From positions 66,139,158-66,203,157 of the forward strand of contig NC_085049.1 in NCBI RefSeq assembly GCF_963662255.1: a DNA stretch of 64,000 nt. Reading direction: 5' to 3'. Position 1 is the stretch's first letter, and each line of letters begins with the position of its first letter. Positions 11,620 through 23,099 of this stretch are shown here, in pieces. The notes under the pieces were generated by a model. That model was given only the letters and a program-made list of their open reading frames with translations, did not search any database and was not told the DNA's origin. The translations under genes and the position numbers were made by a program. Source of the stretch: Cinclus cinclus. Lineage: Eukaryota > Chordata > Aves > Passeriformes > Cinclidae.

Positions 11620-13130
11620 TCCCAACATTGCCATTGTTTTCCAGCTCTTCCCATTGCTCCCCATCATTCCCATTGCTCCCCATCACTTCCCAACTTCCCA
11701 TTGTTCCCATCATTCCCCATCATTTCCATTGTTCCCCATATCTTCCTGTTGCTCACCATCATTCCCTAATTCCCATCATTCCCATTGTTCCATCATTCCC
11801 ATCATTCACACCGTTCCTGTTTTTCTCCTCATTCCCATCATTCCCATTGTTTCCTATTTGTTCCCATCATTCCCATTGTTCCCCATATCTTCCTGTTGCT
11901 CACCATCATTCCCTAATTCCCATCATTCCCATTGCTCCATCATTCCCATCGCTCCATCATTCCCATCATTCACACTGTTCCTGTTTTTTCTCCTCATTCC
12001 CATTGTTTCCATCACTCCCCAACATGCCCCAACACTTCCCAACATTCCCATTGCTCCCATCTCTCCCATCCCTCCCCAACATTCCTCATCCTTCCCCATC
12101 TCTCCCAACATTCCCACTGTTCATCATCCCTCCCCATCCTTCCCCAATATTCCTATTGTTCCTCTCTTTCCCATCTCTCCATCCCTCCCCATCCTGCTCC
12201 AATATTCCCAGTCATTCCTCATCCCTCTGCATCCCTCCCCATCATTCCCATTGTTCCCCACCCCTTCCCAACTCTCCCCATCCCTCCCTATCCCTCTCTA
12301 ACATTCCCAACCATTCCACATCCCTCTCCAATGTTCCTATCTCTCCATCCTTCCCCATCCCTCCCATCGTTCCCATCCCTCCCCATCCCTCTCCAATATT
12401 CCCAATAATTCCCCATCTCTCCATCCCACCTCATCCCTCCCGTTGTTCCCATCCCTCTCCAATATTCCCAATAATTCCCCATCTCTCCATCCCTCCTCAT
12501 CCCTGCCAATGTTCCCTGTCACTTCCATCTCTCCATCTCTCCATCCCTCCAAATTATTCCCCATCCCTCCCATTGTTCCCCATCCCTCTCCAATATTCCC
12601 AGTATTTCTCCATTTCTCCTCATCCTTCCCCATCCCTCTTCAATATTCCCAGTCATTCCCAACCATTCCCCATCCCCCCTCATCCCTCCCATTGTTCTCT
12701 GTCACTTCCATCTCTCCCATCCTTCCCCAGTCATTCCCCTTTCCTCTCCATCCCTATCCATCCCTCTCCAATATTCCAAATCATTCCCCATCCTTCCCCA
12801 TCGGTCCCATTGTTCCCATCTCTTCCCATCTTTTCCCATCTCTCCATCCCTCCATATCCCTCCCTTTGTTCTCATCCCTCACATCCCTCTCCAGTGTTCC
12901 CATCTCTCCATCCTTCCCCATCCCTCCCATTGTTCCCATTTCTCTCCATCCCTCTACAACATTCCCATCCTTCCCCATCCCTCCCCATCCCTCTCCAACA
13001 TTCCCAGTCATTCCCCATGCCTCCCCGTCTCTCCATCCCTCCCCATCCCTCCGCATCCCTCCCTTTGTTCCCATCCCTCCCCATCCCTCCCCTTCCTTCC
13101 CTCGCTCCCTCCCCTCCACTCCCGCTTTAG
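11620..13130. repeat. Long pyrimidine-skewed minisatellite, about 1.5 kb
   Basis: Simple arrays of 'cattcccattgttccc', 'catccctccccatccctc' and 'ctccaatattcccagtcatt' run with very few G on the + strand. The array ends about 50 bp before the CpG-rich island at 13180. It yields a 530-codon open frame and several antisense frames, all low-complexity artefacts. Confidence 0.93.
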
Positions 13131-13179
13131 CTCCCACTTCCCGGCTCCTTCCCAAGCTCCTTCCCGGCTCTCCCGGATT

Positions 13180-13700
13180 ATCCCGGCTCTGATGTCACCC
13201 CTGCGGCTCCGCTGGGAGGGACCTGCGGCCCCTTCCCCCTCCCGCCGCCCCTAGGGACGATTTGGGGAGGGGGCTCCCGTCCGTCCGTCCGTCCGTCCGC
13301 GTCCGCCGCTGGATCAATCCCGGCTTTTCCCAAGAATGCGTCCCCGCCGCTGCCGGCAATCCGTCACTTAGCAACGCCCGAGAGGGGGAATTTTAGGATC
13401 AAATCCGCCGGGATGAGGATTTAAACTCTGCCCCGCTCCTGCCCGAGGAGGCACCGCCGCTTGCATCCAAGAATCCCGGTTTTTGGTGGCTTTGTTTTTT
13501 TTTCCCCCGCGGGAGAAGCCCGTGGGAAGTGTGGGAAGAGACGATTCCCGATGGCCGAGCCCCGCGTTTAACGGGCAAAGCTCCGAAATTCCCGAAATTC
13601 CTGCGTGGGCTCAGTATCCCTGCACTCCTGCGAGGAGGGTTCCGTATCCCTGCATTCCTCTGCAGGTGACTGTGAGGGGGCCCGGTGGGCAGCAGGGACA
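13180..13700 (+). promoter_or_regulatory. SHANK3: CpG-rich island in intron 13, candidate internal SHANK3 promoter
   Basis: CpG density rises sharply here, with a (GTCC)n run at about 13279-13297, clustered CCGC motifs and 'cgtcacttagcaacgcccga'. The surrounding introns are CpG-poor. Mammalian SHANK3 has several intragenic CpG-island promoters that make shorter isoforms; this island lies just upstream of the PDZ exons. Orientation and activity are inferred, and I see no clear TATA box. Confidence 0.5.
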
Positions 13701-13704
13701 TCCA

Positions 13705-13915
13705 CGATTTTCTTCTTCTTCTTCTTCTTTTTTATTCCCTCCTCCTTCTTTTTTCCTCCTTTTCCTCCTCCACGCGCCGAGGCAAAAGTCGCTTCCGTCT
13801 TTTTGGTGTGACTTTGGGCACAAAAAAAAAAAAAAAAAAAAAATCCAGGGAAAGAAAAAAAATCCAGGGAAAGCCAAAATAATAGTAATAATAGAGATAA
13901 AGAAAGAAAGAAAGA
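13705..13915. repeat. Low-complexity TTC, poly-A and AAAG tracts
   Basis: A (TTC)n/T-rich run (about 13709-13760), a run of about 23 A (13820-13842) and (GAAA)n near 13900. No gene content. Confidence 0.85.
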
Positions 13916-13971
13916 GCAAGGGAGGGGAAGCCAATCCCTGCGGAGATGAAAGGCTGGATGCGAAGAGGTCT

Positions 13972-14085
13972 CCTGGTGACAAAGGCCATCCCCGGCTGGT
14001 GACAAAGGCCACCCCCGGCTGGTGACAGAGGCCACCCCCGGCTGGTGACAGAGGCCACCCCCGGCTGGTGACAGAGGCCACGGCG
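13972..14085. repeat. VNTR, about 27-bp unit, four to five copies
   Basis: Near-identical copies of 'ggtgacagaggccaccccc' followed by 'ggct', ending 60 bp before the exon 14 acceptor. Confidence 0.93.
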
Positions 14086-14094
14086 CTGGCAGCG

Positions 14095-14230
14095 ATGGTG
14101 CTGCGCTCTAACCCTGGCATCATTCTCTTGTGCTCTTTCCTGCCCAGTGACTACATCATCGAGGAGAAGACGGCCGTGCTGCAGAAACGGGAGCATGAGG
14201 GCTTCGGCTTCGTCCTGCGAGGGGCCAAAG
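14095..14230 (+). other. SHANK3: Candidate alternative first coding segment reading into exon 14
   Basis: An ATG at 14095 opens a frame through the exon 14 acceptor without a stop, giving [18 protein letters not shown] and then the normal SDYIIEEK. An unspliced 5' exon from the island at 13180-13700 would thus encode a PDZ-onward SHANK3. SHANK2 has a short isoform that begins immediately before its PDZ domain. The leader is hydrophobic, but part of it is simply the polypyrimidine tract, so chance is a serious alternative. Confidence 0.3.
14148..14230 (+). CDS. SHANK3: SHANK3 exon 14: start of PDZ domain
   Basis: The acceptor 'ctctttcctgcccag' ends at 14147 and the donor 'gtaagg' begins at 14231. 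The 83-nt exon encodes (S)[27 protein letters not shown] and the first base of Ala. EGFGFVLRG is the carboxylate-binding GLGF-type loop of the PDZ domain, with the first beta strand before it. A GGAT microsatellite begins about ten bases after the donor. Confidence 0.96.
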
Positions 14231-14237
14231 GTAAGGG

Positions 14238-14297
14238 TGGGTGGATGGATGGATGGATGGATGGATGGATGGATGGATGGATGGATGGATGGATGGA
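14238..14297. repeat. (GGAT)n microsatellite
   Basis: About 14 copies of GGAT immediately downstream of the exon 14 donor. Confidence 0.96.
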
Positions 14298-14429
14298 GAC
14301 CTTTTTTTTCCAGGTGGTTGTTCTTTTTTTTCTTTACGGGAAGCGTCGTGGTGGTGGTGCAGCAGGCGGCGGCAAGCGGAGAGGAGAGGCGGTGGTGGAA
14401 GGGGCTGAGGAGTGGAGTTGGAGATTTGG

Positions 14430-15610
14430 GGCTTTGGAGCTGATGGTGGCGTGGAATTTTTGGGAATTGTCGCTGCTTTTCCTTGCGGGAATGAACAGCC
14501 CTTGCTTGGCTCGGAATTCTCATTCCTGGCAATCCTGGGGGGCTCAGAAGGGATTTTCCTCCCTGGCTCATTCAGTGTCTCTGGTGCTGAGTCTCGGAAT
14601 TTGGGGCTTTGGTGCTGCTAGTGGTGCCGTGGAATTTTTGGGAATTGTCACTGCTTTTCCCTGTGGGAATGAACAGCCCTTGCTCATCTCAGGATTCTCA
14701 TTCCCAGCAATCCTGGGGGGCTCCAAAGGGATTTCATTCCCTTGCTCCTTCAGTGTCATGGTCTTGGGTTGTGGCTTAGAATTTTGGGGGGTTTTGGTGC
14801 TGGTGGTGCCTTGGAATTTTTGGGAATTGTCACTGCTTTTCCCTGTGGGAATGAATGGCCACTGCTTGGGTCAGGATTCTCATTCCCAGCAATCCTGGGG
14901 GGTTCCAAAGGGATTTTCCTCCCCGGATTTCTCCAGTTCAGTGCCGTGAGTGCCGTGTCCTGGTGCCATTGTGGCTCTGTCGTTTTGGTTTTTTTTTCGG
15001 AGGGGGGTGGGGAGGGAGGGGTTGGTGCTGATGCTTCCTGTAGTAGCTTGGAATTTTTGGGTATTTTCAGTTCACTTCCTGGAGGGATGAACGGCTCAGG
15101 ATTCTCATTCCCAGCAATCTGGTAGGGGTCAAAGGGATCTTCCTCCCTGTCTCATTTAGTGTTGTGGTCTGGGTTGTGGATTTGGGATTTTGGGGGGTTT
15201 TGGTGCTGATCGTGGCTTGGAATTTTTGGGAATTGTCCCTCCTTTTCCCTGTGGGAACGAACAACTCAGAATTTTCATTGCCAGCAATCCTGGGGGGGGC
15301 TCCAAAGGGATTTTCCTGCCTGGATTTCTCCAGTTTAGTGCTGTGTCCTGCTGCCATTGTGGCTCTCTTGGAATTTGGGGAGGGTTTTGGTGCTGGAGCT
15401 GCTTGGAATTCCTGGGAATTGTCACTTTGCTTCCTGGAGGGATGAACAGCCCCTGCTTGGCTCCGGACCCCCATTCTCAACTATCCTGTGGGGCACCAAA
15501 AAAATTTTCTTCCCTCATTCCATCTTTTCCCTTCCCACTTTCTGGGGTTTTTGGTGTGGTTGCTGCTTGGAATTTTTGGGAATTTTTGTTATTTTTCCCT
15601 GTGTGAATGA
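14430..15610. repeat. Tandem array, about 185-230-bp unit, five to six copies
   Basis: Each unit carries 'ggaatttttgggaattgtca', 'ctgcttttccctgtgggaat', 'gattctcattcccagcaatc' and 'ctggggggctccaaaggga', then 'ttttcctccctg'. Copies become progressively shorter and more diverged downstream. Bases 15611-16880 show only an A run near 15847-15876. Confidence 0.9.
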
Positions 15611-16888
15611 GTGGCCCCTGCCCAGCTCCATCCATGGCTTTTTGGGGGTTGGAATGCTTGGAGCTTTTCCCTGGATTTTGATTGGGGAGAACTGGGGGCT
15701 TTTGGGATCCCTGGGGAAAACCTGGAGAGCTTCTCCTGCTGCTCCCTCCTTGAAGCTCATTCCCTGCTCATCCCGGGGCTCTCCCAGGGCCAGGATGTTT
15801 CCTGTGAGTTTCACGTGGCTCCTTTGGCCAGAATTCCACCTTTCTTGCAGTGGGAAAAAAAAAAAAAAAAAAAAAAGAATCCCTTGGAGACTTCAGAATG
15901 TTCCTATGGATTTAGGGTAGAGAAGGTGGGAAAAGCTCGGGATGCAGAGACTTCTCCACCCCCGGCATTCCCAGGAGCAGAGGGACAGCAGAACCGTTTT
16001 CCATGTGGGTGGAAAGCTGGAAAGAGCTGCAGATCTAGACTGGAATGGGATTTTCCAGGAGAATTCCTGGATTTCCGTTGTTCTGTCCCTTCTCCCAGGG
16101 TTTGCATTCCAGCGGGAATTTTGCTCCCATTCCAAAGGCATTTTAAATCCGTGGAACTAAGTGAAACTTCAGGGCTCAAAATGGCATCCATGGGATCAAA
16201 TCAAATTTTTGTGTTAGAAAAATCAGGAAATTTAATCCCATTCCCTGTTTTTATCCCATTTTTTTCCCCTTTCCTGGCTCTCCTGCCATACCCAGTTTCC
16301 CTTTGTTTGCTGAGGCTGAGGGAAGCGCTTGGAGTGTGCGTGTGGCTCCATGGGATTTGGGAATTCTGTGGGATTCGGGAGTCCTGTGGGATTCAGGAAT
16401 TCTGCAGGACACGGGAAGTGCATGGATGCAGAGGGGTCCTGCCATGGAAGATCTGGAATCTGGGAATGCTCCCTCTGGAGCAGTGTTCCCAAATTAGGGA
16501 AGTGGCATTGACTTCCCCCTGCTTCCCTGCCCCCCATCCTAGTATTCCATGGATATTAGGCTGGGAATTGGCCCCATCCATGTCATCACTGTTCCCTTAG
16601 GATTTTCCTGGAAAAATCACTCCAGGCCTGTGGGGAAAAGAGGGGAAAGGGGCTGGAAAAGGCAGGGCTGGAGCTTCTTCGCAGGCTGGCGGGGAGGTGT
16701 ATTTTGGGATGATCCTTAAAGGAATTTGCTCTTTCTGCTGCAAATTCCGCCCTGGAATACTCCCATCCCTGGGAGCACTTCCAGGGGAAAGGCTCTGCCC
16801 ACCCTGGGGTCCTTCCCAGCGCATCCCAGCTCCGGTTCTTCCCAGTTCCTGAGGGGAATATCCCATCCCATGGATCCCATGGATCACT

Positions 16889-16934
16889 TCCCATCCCATC
16901 CCATCCCATCCCATCCCATCCCGTCCCATCCCAG
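16889..16934. repeat. (CCCAT)n microsatellite
   Basis: About nine copies with one CCCGT variant. Confidence 0.9.
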
Positions 16935-16999
16935 GGATTGGAATTCTTCCTGTTTATTCTGGTCCCTGCAGTTCTTGGAGCTGGCCTTTCCCTATATCC

Positions 17000-17155
17000 A
17001 CTCCCTTGGGAATTCCCAGGGAATCCATGGCTCTCCCTGGATCCCTGGAATTGCCCAAGGCCAGGTTGGAGCAACCTGGGATCATGGAGTGTTGTCATGG
17101 AATGGGATGAGTTTTGAGGTTCCTTCCCACCCAACCCATTCCATGATTTTATCAT
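17000..17155 (+). mobile_element. CR1 LINE 3'-end fragment
   Basis: 'ctctccctggatccctggaa', 'ggccaggttggagcaacctg' and 'ttccttcccacccaacccat', then 'tccatgattttatc'. This is a CR1 terminus with its tail. Confidence 0.75.
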
Positions 17156-17574
17156 TTTATGGATAACAAGGATATGTCCTAAAATCCAAATTAAGGGAAT
17201 GAATCTGAGTTTTTTTGCTGAATGGGATGAGCTTTCCTTGGTTTGGCTGCGGAGAATCAGGTTATTCCTGAAATTGCCGAGGTTATTCCTTCCTGTGGAT
17301 CTTCGGAAGTATCCGATCCCAAGGGAAAGGAGGAGAGGGAATGGCCTCAAGCTGGGCTGGGGGTTGGATATTCCAGGTGGGAATTCCCTGAGCTGGGATC
17401 TTGCCAGGATCTGTGGAATCGATGTATTCTTTGGGAATTCCCTGAGCTCAGAGCTTTCCTCGATATCTGGCATTGGAGAATCCTTTGTGAATTCCTGGAG
17501 TTTGGAACTTTCTGGGATCCATGGGATGGGGATCTGCTCCAACTGCCTGACCACTCCAGGGCTCAGCAGGATGG

Positions 17575-18400
17575 GATTCGGGGCTTCCATGATGGGATTT
17601 GATCCCCAGGATGGGATTTGGTGACTCCAGGATGGAATTTGGTCCCCCTTGATGGGATTTGGTCCTCCATAGAGGGATTTGGTTTCTGGGATTTGATCCC
17701 CAGGCTGGGATTTAGTTCCTTTGGGGTGGGATTTGATCCCCAGGATGGATTTCCCAGGATGGGATTTGATTCTCCAGGATGGGATTTCTTGTCTCAGGAT
17801 GGATTTTGTTCCTCCTGGATGGGATTTTGTCTCTCCAGGATGGAATTTGGGCCCTTCTGGATGGAATTTTATCCCCAGGGCAGAATTTGGTCCCTCCAGG
17901 ATGGGATTTGGTTCCCTAGGAAGGATTTGATTCCCCAGGTTGGGATTGGGTTCCCCTGAGTTGGGTTTGGTGCTTCCAGGATGGATTTGGTGCTTCCAGG
18001 ATGGAATTTGGTCTTCCTGGATGTGATTTAGTTTCTCAGGTTGGATTTTGATTCCCTGGGATGGATTTTGGTCCCTCCAGGATGGAATTTGATCCCCAGG
18101 ATCGGGTTTGACCCTCCTTGATGGGATTTGTTTCCCCAGGATGGGATTTGGTTCTCCAGGATGGATTTGATTCCCTTTTATGGGATTTGGCTTCTCCAGT
18201 TGGGATCTGGTTGTCCTGGATGGGATTTGTTTCCCCAGGGTTGTTTAGACCCTCCAGGATGGGATTTTGTTCCTCCAGGATGGGACTTTTTCAACCAGGA
18301 TGGGACTTTTTCATCCAGGATGGATTTTTGTCCCTCCAGGACAGAATTTTGTTGTTCCAAGATGGAATTTTGTTCTTCCAGGTTGGGTTTTGCTGCTCCC
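17575..18400. repeat. Minisatellite, about 26-30-bp unit, roughly 30 copies
   Basis: Variants of 'ggatgggatttggtccctcc' plus 'a' repeat without interruption for about 0.8 kb. Its translations (Q/W/D-rich) are artefacts. Bases 18401-18890 hold nothing I recognise. Confidence 0.93.
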
Positions 18401-18894
18401 AGGCCTTCCTGGTGACCCAGCTCTGCCACGGCTTCTCCCACAGCTGGTTCTGGAATTACAGCCGGGAATTGTGGGAATTTAAGCCCAGGAATTCCCAAAT
18501 CCCTGACCAGAGCTGTGGTGGCTCCTCAGGGGGTTCCAATGGAGCTTCCTGGAATTCTGAGTCCAGAGTTTCGGTGGGAAAGGCTGAACCTCCTGGTCAG
18601 GGAATTCGCCTCATTCCCACTGGGAACTTCCTGGATTTAATTCCCAATTTTTTGGGTTGGGTCTCCCATTAGATGGTAGACTCCTCCCATTGAATTTCCT
18701 CCCTGGGATGGAATTTAACAATGGATTTTCTCTGATTTTCACTCCTGGAGCGTTCCCTGGATCCTGGGTTGGGGTGGGTTGATCCCAAACTGATTTTTGG
18801 AGTGGCTGTGCTAGGACCAGGAGAGGTGGATCAAAATTCCCAGGGTTTGCTGGGAGCAGGGATGTCCTTCTTCTCATCCTTCTCCATCCGCAGC

Positions 18895-19400
18895 GGTTGT
18901 AAAACCTGGGATAAAAATTCCTAAGGCCAGGACAAGGCTTGGGATAGTGGGAAGAATCCAAGGGTTGGGATTGGGTGGGATTTGGGTCCCTCCCCCACCA
19001 AACCATTCCAGGATTCCAGAACTGTTGGAGCTCCCAACACCAGGAGGATGTGGAAATCCTGGAGCAAATCCAGAGGAGGCCACGAGGATGAGAAGGGATT
19101 GGATCAGCTTCCCTCTGGAAACCTGAGAATGTTCTTCTGGAGAAGGGAAAATCCAGGCAGAGCTTCCAGCACATTCCAGGGCCTCAAGGGGCTACAGGAA
19201 AGCTGGAATGTGGGAAAGGCATGGAGGGACAGGACACAGCGAATGGCTTTCCAATGCCAGAGGGCAGGGACGGATGGGATCTTGGGAAGGAATTCCTGGC
19301 TGGGATGGAATTCCCAGAGAATTCCTGGATGCCTGGATTGTCCACGGAAAGGTTGGGGCACCCTGGGATTGTGGAATTCTCCCTGTGTCCATTTGCCCCC
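18895..19400 (+). mobile_element. CR1 LINE fragments
   Basis: A short terminus (about 18900-19020, ending 'ccaaaccattccaggattcc') is followed by an upstream-type CR1 segment with 'ggagcaaatccagaggaggc', 'cacgaggatgagaagggatt', 'cttccagcacattccagggc' and 'ggcatggagggacaggacac'. Bases 19401-20500 contain nothing identifiable. Confidence 0.8.
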
Positions 19401-20509
19401 TCCTGGATGAAATTCTGCTTCTGGAATTTATTCCGTAGGGAGACAATCCCTAATTCCTGAGCATTTTCCTGTTTGCCAAATCCTTCGGGCTCTGGCGCCA
19501 CTTCCCAAATCCTGGATCATTACATGTGCCCACTGTGGGCTAGTGGCTCCCAGCCCACAGAAAAAAAACTGGAAAAGTGCCTGGAATGACACATGGATAA
19601 CTAGGGGGACAGATCAGCATGGGATGCAGTGGGATCCATGGGATGTGGGATTCACTCTGTGAAATTTATCCCAGAGAATCCTCGGCTGCCCCTGGATCTC
19701 CCTGGAAGTGTCCAAGGCCAGGTCAAACATTTGGAGCAGCCTGGGATCACCAGAGATGAAATCCTGGAAGGGATCCTGAAAGATTTGGAGAGCACTCCGA
19801 TATTCCATTGGAATGTCTAAAAATAGGAATGAGCTGTCAAGCATTTGCCACTTCTCCTAAGAAAGGCAGAAATCGTGGAAAGCCGTTGGTGGGAAGCAGC
19901 TGAGAAGCTTCAGCACATGAAGGGATGGCAGGGAAAGGTTCCCTGGGTGTGATCCGAGCCTGAGTGGAAAAATCCCGCCTGAAATGTGGGGGAAAAAAGG
20001 GAGAAAGGAGGGAAAGTCTTGGATCTGGGTGAAATCAGTGGCTTGGATTTGGTGGAAAGGAAGGGGGACATTGGGAATGTTGTGGGAAGGACATCAAAGG
20101 AGAGGCCACCAGGGTCACCTAGGGGATCAGTCAGCTCCTAAAAATCTGTTTTGTGGGATAATTTGAAGGGATGAGAATTCCTCCTGGCTCCTGATCCACT
20201 GCTGGTGGACTGGGAATGAGGAGACACTGCAGTTCCATGGGAAGGACTTGGCTGGAAGCAAGAGGGAGGAGCAAAATCTTGGAATAAGGAAGGCAGGGAG
20301 GATTGAATGGATGCATTTTCCTCAGGCTGGATTGTCTCAGTGGGAATTTCTCCCATTTTTTTGAGCTCTTGTGACTCCAGGGGCATTCTCTGTATCCATT
20401 CCAGGAGCTGAAGGTTTGGGATGAACCCAGGGTGGGATTCCTGGATCCTGGGAATGGAAACACTTGGAAAACTTCCTGCACTGTGCCCATGGGATCTCCT
20501 GGATCCCGG

Positions 20510-20965
20510 GGAATCTTTGGGATGAGCTTGGAGTTCTTTCCCAGCCAGGCTGGGATTCCAGAATTCTGGAATCCCTGCCCATGGAATGGCAGCAATGCCT
20601 TGGGAAGGGCCTCCGAGCCCCCCTGGGCTGGCCAGGGGCTGCCAGGGATCCATACAGGAAGAGCCCAGGAAAAGTGGGATCTGCACCGGGAACGGGGCCA
20701 GGGGAGCTTTGCAGGGATCAGGAATGTCTTTTTGGCTCTGCCCAGCTCCTGCCCAGAGCCAGCAGAGATCGGGATCTGCTCCTGGGAATGAGCCCCGGGA
20801 AAAGAGGGAATGCCTCAGCCTGACCCAGGGGAGGCTCTGCTGGGATTTTTGGGATCATTTCTCCATGGAAAGTGTGGTCAGGCCTTGGCAGGGGCTGCCC
20901 AGGGAAGTTTGGAGTGGCCATCCCTGGAGGAATCCAAGGAATTATTGGATGTGGCTCTGCTCCAA
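20510..20965 (+). mobile_element. Composite CR1-derived repeat, copy 1
   Basis: A GC-rich block ('ccttgggaagggcctccgag', 'gggctggccaggggctgcca', 'ctctgcccagctcctgccca') is joined to a CR1 3' segment ('agagggaatgcctcagcctg', 'ctgcccagggaagtttggag'). The same junction occurs at about 23100-23680 (-) and 42320-42850 (+). Confidence 0.75.
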
Positions 20966-21119
20966 GCAGCACATCCCACTATCCCCAGATTGTTCCAGCC
21001 TGGTAGACTTTTTCGGGGAAATTATGGAAATTATTCCCAAAGAACCTGGGAATGCTGCACTTGGGAATATGGGGCAGGGGGGCTTTGGGAGTGCTGAAAA
21101 TGGTTCAGTCTGATGGGAT

Positions 21120-21318
21120 AATCCAACACAATTGACTTCATGACTATATCATTAATTCCATCATTACTTCCATCATTAATTCCATGATTGATTCAGTGAT
21201 TGATTCCATGATTGATTCAGTGATTGATTCCATGATTTATTCCAGAATTAATTCCATCTTGGATTCCAGCACTGATTCCATCATTAATTCCGTCATTGAT
21301 TCCAATATTGATCCCATC
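21120..21318. repeat. Minisatellite, 12-13-bp unit
   Basis: Units such as 'attgattccatg', 'attaattccatc' and 'attgattcagtg' repeat about 15 times. This AT-rich island stands out against a GC-rich background. Confidence 0.9.
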
Positions 21319-21631
21319 ACTAAGATGGGAACAGGACAAAGGGACACAACCTCCAGCTGTTCCAGCTTGGACTCATGGGAAAATTCCCTCCTGGAAAGGC
21401 TCTTCCCGCCCTGGCACAGGGGTGGAATCTCCATTCCCAGTGGGATTCAAATCCGTGTGGATGAGGCACTGTGGGACACGGATCAGAGGTGGCAATGCTA
21501 GGAATGATTGAACTCTGAGGCTTTTCCAACTCTGTAATTCCATAAATTTTGGAATGCTGTGGACAGGCTGAGCTTTCCCACATGGAATTTCCTTGAGAAT
21601 CCCTCATTCCCCTTCCCATTGTGTTTTCCAG

Positions 21632-21756
21632 CTGAGACCCCGATTGAGGAGTTCACACCCACGCCGGCATTCCCAGCACTGCAGTACCTGGAATCTGTGG
21701 ATGTGGAAGGAGTTGCCTGGAGAGCGGGATTGCGCACGGGGGACTTTCTGATCGAG
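21632..21756 (+). CDS. SHANK3: SHANK3 exon 15: PDZ core
   Basis: The acceptor 'cattgtgttttccag' ends at 21631 and the donor 'gtgagc' starts at 21757. The 125-nt exon completes Ala and encodes ETPIEEFTPTPAFPALQYLE, SVDVEGVAWRAGLR and TGDFLIE, ending in phase 0. The long beta2-beta3 insertion TPIEEFTPTPAFPALQYL is diagnostic of SHANK PDZ domains. VDVEGVAWRAGL favours SHANK3 over SHANK1 and SHANK2, which have VDEGGVAW at this place. Confidence 0.97.
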
Positions 21757-21824
21757 GTGAGCTCCTCGTAGAATTCTTCTCCTTTCCCCGGGAACTTGGG
21801 GTATTTCCCTGGAATTTTGGAATT

Positions 21825-22085
21825 CTCCAGGTATGGATCAGGAGGATCCAGAGTCCTCCAGGTCGTGGAACTTCCAGAAGTTCTTTGGGTGTGGATCTAG
21901 AGGGCTCCCAGGTATGGATCAGGAGATTCCAGGTGCTCTCCAGGTGTGGATCAGGAGGATCTGGAATTCTCCAGGTGTGGATCCAGAGGGATCCAAAGTC
22001 CTGAGGTCATGGAGCTTCCAGGAGTTCTTCAGGCATGGATCAGGAAGATCTGGAATTCTCCAGGTGTGGACTGAGCTTCTCCCAG
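21825..22085. repeat. Minisatellite, about 30-bp unit
   Basis: Copies of 'ggtgtggatcaggaggatct' plus 'ggaattctcca'. A second cluster of the same family lies at about 24485-24635. Confidence 0.88.
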
Positions 22086-22439
22086 TGCTGGTGAATCCCC
22101 TTGGAATTGTGGCTTCTGCATCCTGTGGAGAGCACACTGGGATTGAAGGAGATTCCCTGGATTTGTTGGTGCTTCAGGGATTTTCTTTGCTGGAGGAGGA
22201 ACTTGGGATGTTCCCACGGGATTTGCAGAGCCCTGCGTCCCTGCGGGATGGGTTTGGTGGGAACAGAACAGAGCTGGAGTTTGGAAAGGTGAAAAAAGGT
22301 TTTCCAGGGGGAAATCCAAGGAATGCTTCAGGGAATGGTCAGGGACTGGTTTCAGGTGCTGTTGGTTGGAAAGGGATCATGAAAAGTTGGATTCCAAAGG
22401 AATGTGCAGGGTGTTGGGATTGGGATAGATCCTGCCAGG

Positions 22440-22790
22440 CTGGGAGAGCTGGAATGTTCTCCTAGAGAAGAGAAGGATCCAGGGAGAGCTTCCAGCACAT
22501 TCCAGGGCCTCAAGGGGCTCCAGAAGAGCTGGAATTTGGGAAAGGAATGGAGGGACAGGACACAGGGAATGGTTTCCACTGCGAAAGGGGAGATTGGGAT
22601 GGGAATTTGGAAAGGAATTTCTGGCTGGGCTGGAATTCCCAGAGTAGCTGTGGCTGCCCCTGGATCCCTGGATTGTCCAAGGAAAGGTTGGGGCAGCCTG
22701 GGATGGTGGAAAGTGTCCTTGGAATCAGCTTTGAGGATTCCAATGACAAACCAAACCATTCCAGGATTCCACCTGGGATGAATCTCTGGC
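22440..22790 (+). mobile_element. CR1 LINE 3' end
   Basis: Contains 'cttccagcacattccagggc', 'ggaatggagggacaggacac', 'agctgtggctgcccctggat' and 'ccaaggaaaggttggggcag', ending 'aaaccattccaggattcc'. It is one of the fuller copies in the window. Confidence 0.85.
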
Positions 22791-22959
22791 ATTCTGTGTT
22801 GTCAGACATGCTTTGGGTGAGAATCTGATCCCGATTTTCTTCCTGCTGTGGATTTCAGGCTCTGTCTCCATGGAAAGCTTGGAGGAGCTCTGGAATATTC
22901 CAACTCCTGCTTGTCCTGACAGGAGAAGAAGGAAAACAAATCCTGGAGGGGTTTAGGTT

Positions 22960-23055
22960 GGCTAGACGCTCCTTTCCATGGAGAAATTGCCAAATATCCA
23001 ATCCAAACCTCCCCCGGCCCAGGCTGAGGCATTCCCTCTTTTCCCGGGGCTCATT
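22960..23055 (-). mobile_element. CR1 LINE fragment
   Basis: On the minus strand: 'cccgggaaaagagggaatgc', 'ctcagcctgggccgggggag' and 'atttctccatggaaaggagc'. It is short and truncated. Confidence 0.65.
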
Positions 23056-23099
23056 CTTTGGATAACCAGGATGTGTTGGGAATTCTCATAGGGGTATGA

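Noticed and set aside
11538..13130. 530-codon open frame on the + strand
   Set aside because: Pure product of the G-poor ATTCCC/CCATCC array. No complexity, and overlapping frames are equally open.
10915..19563. Shared 26-28-base string ('agccaccagcccacagtggg' at about 10924; reverse near 19532)
   Set aside because: Too short and isolated to define an element from this window alone.
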